Below are positions 1 to 5,456 of a stretch of 5,456 bases of DNA, piece by piece. A program made the position numbers and the translations under genes. The stretch is from the NCBI GenBank assembly GCA_026982035.1, contig JALSHW010000041.1:1-5456 (forward strand), in the 5' to 3' direction. Each line of letters starts with the position of its first letter. The first letter of the stretch is position 1. The DNA comes from Phycisphaerales bacterium (lineage in GTDB: Bacteria; Planctomycetota; Phycisphaerae; Phycisphaerales; UBA1924). A model generated the notes under the pieces. That model saw only the letters and a list, made by a program, of their open reading frames with translations. It did not search any database and was not told where the DNA came from.

Positions 1-853
1 GAAACGAATATGGGTCTTGGACACGCGGATCGTTGTCGGCGTGGGAGGTGACGATGGTGCTGCCGTTCAAGAGCGAGCGCATGATTGAGGCGACTTCGGC
101 GGCGCCGGGTTGGTTGCGGGCTTGGTAGATTCGTTGGTCGAGGTAACCATGGGAGGCGCGGGCGGCGTCGATGGACATGGCGTTGGCAAGCAGAGCGGCG
201 TCGACGAGTTGGGTGAGGTCTTGGTCGATGAGGGCGAATCGGGCGGCCATGAGGTGGGTGCCGTTGATGAGGGCGAGGCCTTCTTTGGCTTGGAGGGTGA
301 GGGGGGCAAGGTTGGCGTTGGCGAGGGCCTTTGCGCCGGAGATTGTTGTGTTGTTGTGGATGGCTTGGCCTTCGCCGATCATGACTTGGGCGATGTGGGC
401 GAGGGGGGCCAGGTCGCCGGATGCACCGACCGAGCCGAGTTCGGGGACGACGGGGGTGATGCCTGCGTTGAGCATGTTGAGGATTTGGTTGACGACCTGG
501 ACGCGGACGCCGGATTTGGCTCGGCTGAGGGAACAGGCCAGGACGAGCATCATGGCTCGGACGATTTCGGTATCGAGGGGGTCGCCGATGCCGGCGGCGT
601 GGGAGCGGATGAGGTTTCGTTGGAGATTTTCGAGGTCGTCGGTGGCGATGCTTTTGTTGGCAAGGGAACCAAAGCCGGTGTTGATGCCGTAGTGGGGGAG
701 GCCGTCGTTGAGGACGGATTCGAGCCCGGTTCGGCATTGGGTGATCTGGGCGGCGGATTCGTCGGAGAGTATGACCTGAGTGCCTTGGCGAGCGACGGCG
801 GCGACCATTGCGGGGGTGAGGGTCAGGTCGGGGATGATGGTAAGTGTTTCCAT
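1..853 (-). CDS. hutH: Histidine ammonia-lyase, N-terminal 284 residues (cut by window edge)
   Basis: Histidine ammonia-lyase (histidase) deaminates L-histidine to urocanate and ammonia, the first step of histidine degradation in the cytoplasm. Reading the minus strand from ATG at 853-851 gives an open frame to the window edge. Visible signatures are YGINTGFG (residues 55-62, catalytic Tyr55), GSVGASGDLAPLAH (140-153) with the Ala144-Ser145-Gly146 triad that cyclises to the MIO electrophile, EGLALINGT (191-199, Asn197) and RVQDPYS (277-283, Tyr282). The Ser84-His85 pair in IRSHAAG is the histidine-selective form; tyrosine and phenylalanine lyases carry His-Leu or Phe-Leu there. The family is about 500-510 residues, so roughly 220 C-terminal residues lie outside the window. 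No Shine-Dalgarno sequence precedes the ATG, but the N-terminus aligns in length with known enzymes. It is divergent from the ctlX-like gene. No other hut gene is visible. Codons are strongly C-ending and the gene is more GC-rich than its neighbours. Confidence 0.96.
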   Translation of the reverse strand, partial: METLTIIPDLTLTPAMVAAVARQGTQVILSDESAAQITQCRTGLESVLNDGLPHYGINTGFGSLANKSIATDDLENLQRNLIRSHAAGIGDPLDTEIVRAMMLVLACSLSRAKSGVRVQVVNQILNMLNAGITPVVPELGSVGASGDLAPLAHIAQVMIGEGQAIHNNTTISGAKALANANLAPLTLQAKEGLALINGTHLMAARFALIDQDLTQLVDAALLANAMSIDAARASHGYLDQRIYQARNQPGAAEVASIMRSLLNGSTIVTSHADNDPRVQDPYSF

Positions 854-899
854 GGGTGATTGTGGGCAGTGGATGCGGGTTCGTCCAGTCTGGTTGCTC

Positions 900-905
900 T
901 AAGAT
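900..905 (+). promoter_or_regulatory. Possible -10 box (TAAGAT) for a leaderless ctlX-like mRNA
   Basis: TAAGAT fits the TAnnnT form of a bacterial -10 element and ends five bases before the ATG at 911, which would place the transcription start on or next to the start codon. No convincing -35 element is present at 17 bp; the nearest candidate, TTCGTC at 880-885, has only a 14-bp spacer. No Shine-Dalgarno sequence is present. This is a motif match only. Confidence 0.3.
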
Positions 906-910
906 GGGGT

Positions 911-1867
911 ATGGAGTTGCAGATTTGTCCAGAACGGTACCAGAGGGCCAATCGGGTGCTGATGATTCGACCCAGTGCTTTTGGGTATCATCGGCAAGCG
1001 GCGGCGAGCAATGCCTTTATGCGCAAGCCGAGTGTTGACGAGGCGAAGATCGCGGAGTTGGCCTTGTCGGAGTTTGATGGATTGGTTGATGCTTTGCGGT
1101 TGGCGGGTATTGAGGTGCTGGTGTATCAGGATACCAATGGCCTACCTGATTGTGTGTTTCCGAACAACTGGATGAGTTGGCACAATCCGGTGGGAATTGA
1201 GCCGGTGGTGATTACTTATCCGATGTGCAATGCGCTTCGACGGGCAGAGCGGTCTGATGAAGTGCTGGGCCTGATCGCAAAGAATCTTGGGGTCAATCCA
1301 GCACATTTGGATTTGAGTGGGTTGGAAGAAGACGGCGAGATTTTGGAGGGGACGGGGTCATTGGTGTTGGATCGAATCAATGGAGTGGCGTTTGGATGTC
1401 GATCTCCACGAACAACCGAGCGGGCGTTTGATGCGTGGTGCGATGAAACGGGGTATCAGGGAATCTCGTTTGATGCCTTGGATGGGGGGGGTGGGGAAGG
1501 CGAGCCAATCTATCACACGAATGTTTTGATGAGTGTCGGCCAGCGGGTTGCGGTGCTGTGCAGCGAATGTTTTTCTGATGATCAAGACCGAGATCGAGTG
1601 CTTTTGGCTCTGAGAAATGGTGATCGGCAGGTCGTTGAGATCACGATGGAGCAGATGGGGCGGTTTTGTGGGAATATTCTTGAATTGATTGATGGGGACG
1701 GTCAGCCAGTCTTTGCGATGTCCTCGCGGGCTTATGAGGGTTTTACCCCGCAACAGAAGCGGATTTTGCAAGATTCTGGGGCGATTGTTCATGTACCGAT
1801 CCCAACGATTGAGGATGTTGGTGGGGGGAGTGTTCGGTGCATGATTGCTGAACTTGGGAGGGGTTGA
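911..1867 (+). CDS. ctlX: Citrulline hydrolase / arginine deiminase-related amidinohydrolase (CtlX family)
   Basis: A 318-residue protein of the guanidine-modifying (amidinotransferase/arginine deiminase) fold, best matching the CtlX type, whose characterised member hydrolyses citrulline to ornithine, CO2 and ammonia. Recognisable blocks in order: VLMIRP (16-21), FPNNW followed by a serine-x-histidine (83-90), YPM..N.LRRAER (103-114), LEGTGSLVLDR (145-155, candidate acidic catalytic Glu146), YHTNVLMS (201-208, candidate general base His202), FCGNILEL (252-259) and GGGSVRCMIAE (304-314, nucleophile Cys310). The Glu/His/Cys set needed for covalent catalysis is therefore intact. ATG 911 is chosen because it leaves 17 residues before MIRP, as in relatives; an upstream TTG at 860 in the same frame would add 17 residues with no family resemblance. 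There is no Shine-Dalgarno sequence. A run of eight G lies in the coding region at 1484-1491. It diverges from hutH. Arginine deiminase or amidinotransferase activity cannot be excluded from motifs alone; the family call is firmer than the substrate. Confidence 0.88.
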   Translation: MELQICPERYQRANRVLMIRPSAFGYHRQAAASNAFMRKPSVDEAKIAELALSEFDGLVDALRLAGIEVLVYQDTNGLPDCVFPNNWMSWHNPVGIEPVVITYPMCNALRRAERSDEVLGLIAKNLGVNPAHLDLSGLEEDGEILEGTGSLVLDRINGVAFGCRSPRTTERAFDAWCDETGYQGISFDALDGGGGEGEPIYHTNVLMSVGQRVAVLCSECFSDDQDRDRVLLALRNGDRQVVEITMEQMGRFCGNILELIDGDGQPVFAMSSRAYEGFTPQQKRILQDSGAIVHVPIPTIEDVGGGSVRCMIAELGRG

Positions 1868-1920
1868 GAATCAGGGCTGAAAGTGCATCGTTTTGGTGAT
1901 TGGCCGGTATCATTGTTCCC

Positions 1921-1935
1921 CAGGGCTTCGGCCTG
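1921..1935 (+). other. Small UUCG-loop hairpin in the leader of the M16 operon
   Basis: CAGGGC, TTCG, GCCTG form a short stem (one bulged G) closed by a C(UUCG)G tetraloop, an unusually stable loop in RNA. It lies 54 bp after the ctlX-like stop and 52 bp before the M16 start. No clean T-run follows, so it is not a canonical terminator. It may be a leader RNA structure, a weak terminator, or chance. The rest of 1868-1975 shows no promoter I could support. Confidence 0.3.
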
Positions 1936-1976
1936 TGGATTGTGTGGATTTTCTCACGACACGCTTATCTTTCCCG

Positions 1977-1982
1977 AGGAGG
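1977..1982 (+). promoter_or_regulatory. Strong Shine-Dalgarno sequence fixing the M16 start
   Basis: AGGAGG lies four bases before ATG 1987. It decides this start over the in-frame TTG at 1900, which would add 29 residues ahead of a good signal peptide. Confidence 0.85.
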
Positions 1983-1986
1983 AAAC

Positions 1987-3774
1987 ATGCGGACAGCATT
2001 ACTCACTGCAAGTGCGATACTTGCGACATCGTCGATGGCGATCGCCCAGCAGGTCGAACCCATTGAATACACCCTCGACAACGGCATGCACTTCCTGCTC
2101 ATGCCTCGTGACGAGCAACCCAACATCATCACCGCTGGCTGGATCAGCCCGGTGGGTTCGGCCAATGAACGCCCAGGAATCACGGGTGTCTCCCACTTTC
2201 TCGAACACCTGCTCTTCAAGGGGACCGATTACATTGGTTCCTCTGACCCCCAAGCGGACCAAGGGTTCCGCGATGAACTGACCGTCATCCGCGAACAAAT
2301 GCGGGCCTACACCCTCGATGTGCAGTACAAGAGGATGTACGCTGGGGAAATCGACAACCCATGGGACCCGGCAAACGATACCGAAGAACTCCGTCAGATG
2401 CGTGCCCAGATGACCGCTTTGCAGGATCAGCAGGGTGAGATCACCATCAAGAATGAGTTTGACAAGATTTACACCGGCAACGGTGGATCGGGCATGAACG
2501 CTGGGACTTCATACGATTTTACGGTGTTCTATATCAATATTCCGTCGAATAAACTTGAACTCTGGGCTTGGATGGAATCGGACCGGCTCAACAATCCCTC
2601 TCTTCGTGAACTCGATGCTGAGCGATTTGTTGTGATTGAGGAACGCCGTCAACGGCTCGAAGCGACCGCAACAGGAAAGCTTGACGAGCAGTTCAACTCC
2701 ATGTTCTGGGTGGCTTCGCCTTATAACTGGCCTGTGATTGGCTGGATGAGTGATCTGATGGCGTACACCGAAGATGAAATTCGCGAGTATTTTGAAACCT
2801 ACTACCAGCCCGCCAATCTCACTGGTGTCATCGTCGGCGATTTTGAAATTGATGAAGCCAAACAACTCATAGATTCATATTTCGGACAACTCGAAAACAA
2901 ACGGGCCGGTGCTGCTCCGCTCGTCACCCACTCTGTACCACTTTTGGGCGAGATTCGATTTACTGGCGAATGTGATTGTGAAGATCAAGTTGAAGTGCGG
3001 TATCGCTCGGTTCCTTTTGGACATCCTGACGAAGCGGCCTTGGATGTGATTGCCGACCTGCTCAACGGTCGAACTGGTCGATTGTACAAGGCGTTGGTTG
3101 AAGATCAGGAGATTGCGGCCTCGGCTTCGGCATCGAATCAATCACAGAAGTATGCTGGTTCTTTCTCATTCTCCGCAACGCCCAAGGGCAGCGCGTCGCT
3201 CGAAGACCTTGAAATCGCTTGGCTTGAGCAGATCGACTTGCTCAAAGCTGAGCCCGTCTCCGACCGTGAACTTCAAAAGATCAAGAATCAGGCAACCGCC
3301 GATACTTTCCGAGGCCTCCAGGACAACTCCTCACTCTTCTTTCAACTCGCCATTACCGAAGCGTATGGCGGATATGAATACCTCAACGAAATGCCTCGTG
3401 CGATCCAAGCGGTGACGGCCGAGGACATCATGCGTGTTGCCAATGCGTATTTCCCAAGCGATGCTCGTGCCGTGTCGATGTACACTCGTAAGGATGGCGG
3501 CGAAGTGACCTTGATTACCATTGAAGAAGTCGAGGCGTCGCTTCCTGAAGAGATGGCTGCGATGATCATGCCTCAGCTTCAGGGGCAGTTGGCTGAACTT
3601 GATGGGCTCAGTGCTGATGAACTTCGTGAAGCGATGGTCGAGATCGAATCTCAGAAAGAAATGATTCCGCCACCGATGCAAAAATTGATGGCCTTTATTC
3701 AACAAGAAATGCAAATCCGTCTCGATGCGATTGAGAACAATGGGGCTGATGCCTCCGAAGGTGGTGACGAATGA
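1987..3774 (+). CDS. Exported M16 zinc metallopeptidase, catalytic subunit
   Basis: A 595-residue peptidase of the insulinase/mitochondrial processing peptidase family. An N-terminal Sec signal peptide (Arg2, hydrophobic core 4-15, AIA before Gln21) predicts export. The N-terminal M16 domain holds the inverted zinc motif HFLEH (His70, Glu73, His74) in SHFLEHLLFKGT. The third ligand is Glu219 in ERFVVIEER, seven residues after Glu212 as in pitrilysin. Between them is an extra charged, Gln-rich helical segment (about 82-160), so the spacing is about 145 rather than the usual 75 residues; I recall this as typical of a bacterial subtype. The conserved NAGTSYDFTVFY block follows. The C-terminal M16 domain (about 255-435) contains GRLYKALVEDQEIAAS, where the Arg/Tyr pair expected for substrate binding is replaced by Val371 and Ala378. 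An acidic Met/Gln-rich tail follows from about 513. It overlaps the next gene by ATGA, which supplies the missing pair. The substrate is unknown. Confidence 0.94.
   Translation: MRTALLTASAILATSSMAIAQQVEPIEYTLDNGMHFLLMPRDEQPNIITAGWISPVGSANERPGITGVSHFLEHLLFKGTDYIGSSDPQADQGFRDELTVIREQMRAYTLDVQYKRMYAGEIDNPWDPANDTEELRQMRAQMTALQDQQGEITIKNEFDKIYTGNGGSGMNAGTSYDFTVFYINIPSNKLELWAWMESDRLNNPSLRELDAERFVVIEERRQRLEATATGKLDEQFNSMFWVASPYNWPVIGWMSDLMAYTEDEIREYFETYYQPANLTGVIVGDFEIDEAKQLIDSYFGQLENKRAGAAPLVTHSVPLLGEIRFTGECDCEDQVEVRYRSVPFGHPDEAALDVIADLLNGRTGRLYKALVEDQEIAASASASNQSQKYAGSFSFSATPKGSASLEDLEIAWLEQIDLLKAEPVSDRELQKIKNQATADTFRGLQDNSSLFFQLAITEAYGGYEYLNEMPRAIQAVTAEDIMRVANAYFPSDARAVSMYTRKDGGEVTLITIEEVEASLPEEMAAMIMPQLQGQLAELDGLSADELREAMVEIESQKEMIPPPMQKLMAFIQQEMQIRLDAIENNGADASEGGDE
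3758..3764 (+). promoter_or_regulatory. Ribosome binding site inside the upstream gene for the second M16 gene
   Basis: AAGGTGG lies six bases before ATG 3771, inside the last codons of the first M16 gene. Together with the ATGA overlap it points to translational coupling of the two subunits. The match to the consensus is moderate. Confidence 0.5.
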
Positions 3775-5300
3775 ACTATTTCCGTACAACTGGTCTCCGT
3801 ACAACAGCATTGGTCGCAGCGGCCTTGACCACATCGATTCTGACCACACCAATCATGGGCATGGTGTCTGATCGACCGTCGCATCCGTCTGAGATCGTCT
3901 TTGACGAGTTGAATTTCACTCCGCCGATGGCATCGGAGTTTCGACATGAGTTGTCCAATGGTGTTCCGGTATTCATCGCCGAGTCCAACGAGTTTCCTTT
4001 GGTGACGATCCGCTTTAGTTTTAAGGGTGGTGAGTACATGGTTCCAGCGGAGAAGGCGGGTCTGAGTTCGCTGGCCGGTGGACTGATTCGCTCCGGCGGC
4101 TCGGCTTCGATGAGTCCTGAAGAGTTGGACGAAGAGTTTGATTTCCTCGCCGCCAATGTTGGCTCAAGCATGGGCGACACCACTTCGGGTGCTTCAATCA
4201 ACTGCTTGACGAGCAACCTTGACGAAGCGTTTGGCCTATTCATGGAGATGGTCCAGAATCCTCGTTTCGATGAAGATCGTCTTGAGATTCGTCGAGATCA
4301 AATCCTCAAGGCCTTTGAGTCTCGCAATGATGCGGGCGTTCAAATCGCAATCCGTGAACTCGGTTTCCTGATGTGGGGCGACGATCACTTTGAAGGCCGA
4401 CAACCGACCAAGGAATCGATTGAGTCGATCACTGTTGAAGACATGAAGGCCTTGCATGCAAAGGTGTTTCATCCTGGCAATCTCATGATTGCCGTGACAG
4501 GCGATGTAGAAACCAGCGAAATCCTCGCGTTTCTTGAAGAAGCGATCAGTGGATGGGAAATCGGTGAGATTTCTCCAGACATTCCCAAGCCCACGCAGTC
4601 CTACGCCCCTGGGGTGTATTACTACGAAAAAGAGCAGCCGCAGGTGCAGGTGTTGATCGCTCATCGCGGGATTGAGCGGGATGATCCCGATGCCATTGAT
4701 GTCGAGGTCATGAATCAGATTCTCGGCGGTTCTGGATTTACCAGCCGCATTACCAACACCGTTCGAACTCAGGAAGGACTGGCGTACACCGCTGGTTCGG
4801 TGTACTCCAACCGTGTGGAATATCCAGGCGTCTTTATGTCCTACTTCTTTACCAAGACCCCAACCACCGCTTTGGCGACTCGCTTGGTTTTTGGCGAAAT
4901 CGATAAAATCCAGAAGGAAGAAGCGACGACCGAAGAGATTGAGATTATTCAGAATTCGCTCATTGAAACCTTCCCTCGCAACTTTGAATCCAAGCGGGCC
5001 ATGATGGGGCTGTTTATGAGCGATGAGCGAACAGGTCGTCCTGCTGATTACTGGCAAACTTACCGCGACAAGGTTCGTGCGGTGACTGCTTCGGATGTTC
5101 AGCAGGCGGCCCTGAATCACCTTCATCCAGACCAGGCCGTCATCATGGTCGTTGGTCCTGTTGAAGAGATTCAAAAAGGCAACGCCGATTCAGAGGCGGA
5201 TCCAGAGCGGGTTGCAACCATGGCTGAGTTCTTTGATGGGCAATTCACCCTGATTCCTGAGCGAGACCCAGAAACGCTCAAACCCGTTGATTCTGAGTAA
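3771..5300 (+). CDS. Exported M16 family protein without zinc site, partner subunit
   Basis: A 509-residue M16 homologue. The N-terminus has Arg5 and Arg10 followed by a hydrophobic stretch (about 11-30), consistent with a Sec signal peptide, though the cleavage site is unclear. In the N-terminal domain (about 58-215) the block AGLSSLAGGLIRSGG aligns with the zinc motif region, but the three key positions are Ser100, Gly103 and Gly104, so no metal can bind there. The second domain (about 220-405) has the well-kept GSGFTSRITNTVRTQEGLAY block with Arg332 and Tyr339, the substrate-binding pair seven residues apart as in insulysin (Arg824/Tyr831). This is the pattern of a non-catalytic M16B subunit such as the one in the Sphingomonas SPH2681/SPH2682 heterodimer or the mitochondrial processing peptidase alpha subunit. 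The start codon overlaps the upstream stop by ATGA, indicating coupled synthesis of a stoichiometric complex. A 15-bp duplication in the signal peptide encodes repeated RTT. A terminator follows closely. Confidence 0.93.
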   Translation: MNYFRTTGLRTTALVAAALTTSILTTPIMGMVSDRPSHPSEIVFDELNFTPPMASEFRHELSNGVPVFIAESNEFPLVTIRFSFKGGEYMVPAEKAGLSSLAGGLIRSGGSASMSPEELDEEFDFLAANVGSSMGDTTSGASINCLTSNLDEAFGLFMEMVQNPRFDEDRLEIRRDQILKAFESRNDAGVQIAIRELGFLMWGDDHFEGRQPTKESIESITVEDMKALHAKVFHPGNLMIAVTGDVETSEILAFLEEAISGWEIGEISPDIPKPTQSYAPGVYYYEKEQPQVQVLIAHRGIERDDPDAIDVEVMNQILGGSGFTSRITNTVRTQEGLAYTAGSVYSNRVEYPGVFMSYFFTKTPTTALATRLVFGEIDKIQKEEATTEEIEIIQNSLIETFPRNFESKRAMMGLFMSDERTGRPADYWQTYRDKVRAVTASDVQQAALNHLHPDQAVIMVVGPVEEIQKGNADSEADPERVATMAEFFDGQFTLIPERDPETLKPVDSE

Positions 5301-5341
5301 AAATTTGGGCCATTCTTGAGTTTGGTCGTGTATATTCAATG

Positions 5342-5372
5342 GGCCCACTCGTTTTTCGGGTGGGCCTTTCTT
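5342..5372 (+). terminator. Rho-independent terminator of the M16 operon
   Basis: GGCCCACTCG, a TTTTT loop and CGGGTGGGCC make a 10-bp stem with a single G-U pair, followed by TTTCTT. It lies 41 bp after the stop of the second M16 gene and separates the operon from the next gene. Confidence 0.92.
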
Positions 5373-5399
5373 GATCGAGTGATGTGCCATAGGGCCAGT

Positions 5400-5405
5400 G
5401 AGGAG
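5400..5405 (+). promoter_or_regulatory. Ribosome binding site for the gene at the right edge
   Basis: GAGGAG lies six bases before a GTG codon at 5412, a near-ideal spacing. No convincing promoter is visible between the terminator and this site. Confidence 0.7.
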
Positions 5406-5411
5406 ACGAGC

Positions 5412-5456
5412 GTGAAGACACGATTGAAGTTGATGGGCATGATTGTCGGGCTTGTG
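5412..5456 (+). CDS. N-terminus of an exported or membrane protein (cut by window edge)
   Basis: Only 15 codons are present, reading MKTRLKLMGMIVGLV from a GTG start preceded by GAGGAG. The basic n-region (Lys2, Arg4, Lys6) followed by a hydrophobic run is typical of a signal peptide or membrane anchor. It follows the M16 operon terminator in the same direction, so it is probably transcribed separately, or by read-through. Function cannot be told. Confidence 0.65.
   Translation, partial: MKTRLKLMGMIVGLV

Noticed and set aside
291..309. Possible G-quadruplex in the G-rich plus strand of hutH
   Set aside because: The G runs do not give four separate GGG tracts with proper loops, and they are explained by C-ending codons on the coding strand.
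110..859. Long plus-strand open frame of 249 codons
   Set aside because: It is antisense to hutH, whose motifs are unmistakable. The frame stays open because of the C-ending codons of hutH; its Gly/Asp/Val-rich product has no family resemblance.
860..910. TTG-initiated N-terminal extension of the ctlX-like protein
   Set aside because: The extra 17 residues do not resemble the family, and ATG 911 gives the expected distance to the MIRP block.
1900..1986. TTG-initiated extension of the first M16 protein
   Set aside because: AGGAGG directly before ATG 1987 and the signal peptide starting there fix the start.
4236..5174. 312-codon minus-strand open frame
   Set aside because: It is antisense to the second M16 gene, which has clear family motifs, and its translation has no recognisable domain.
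5316..5336. Promoter-like TTGAGT and TATATT before the terminator
   Set aside because: The spacer is only nine bases, and the boxes lie upstream of a strong terminator, so they are unlikely to serve the next gene.

Overview
The window comes from a bacterial chromosome with ordinary, compact gene packing. It has no RNA genes, mobile elements or CRISPR arrays that I could find. The Sec signal peptides, a zinc-peptidase family pair and a histidine ammonia-lyase of bacterial type suggest a Gram-negative heterotroph. The long-insert M16 subtype and the mixed codon use are compatible with Planctomycetota (perhaps Phycisphaerae) or a similar phylum, but this is only a guess because no taxonomic marker gene is present.

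Left part (1-1867): two divergent amino-acid catabolism genes separated by 57 bp. On the minus strand is the N-terminal 284 residues of histidine ammonia-lyase (hutH), cut by the left window edge. On the plus strand is a complete guanidino-group-modifying enzyme of the citrulline hydrolase type (ctlX-like). Both would release ammonia from an amino acid. Neither has a visible Shine-Dalgarno sequence, and a TAnnnT box sits just upstream of the ctlX start, so that mRNA may be leaderless.

Middle and right part (1868-5300): after a 119-bp leader with a small hairpin and a strong ribosome binding site lies a two-gene operon of exported M16 peptidases joined by an ATGA stop/start overlap. The first protein keeps the zinc site (HFLEH plus a downstream Glu) but lacks the substrate-binding Arg/Tyr pair. 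The second has lost the zinc site but keeps that Arg/Tyr pair at the canonical seven-residue spacing. The two therefore look like halves of one obligate heterodimeric peptidase working outside the cytoplasm. The operon ends in a clear rho-independent terminator.

Right edge (5412-5456): the first 15 codons of another gene with a good ribosome binding site and a GTG start. Its N-terminus looks like the start of a signal peptide or membrane anchor.

Nothing in the window is an evidently new system. The most interesting feature is the complementary loss of catalytic residues in the M16 pair.
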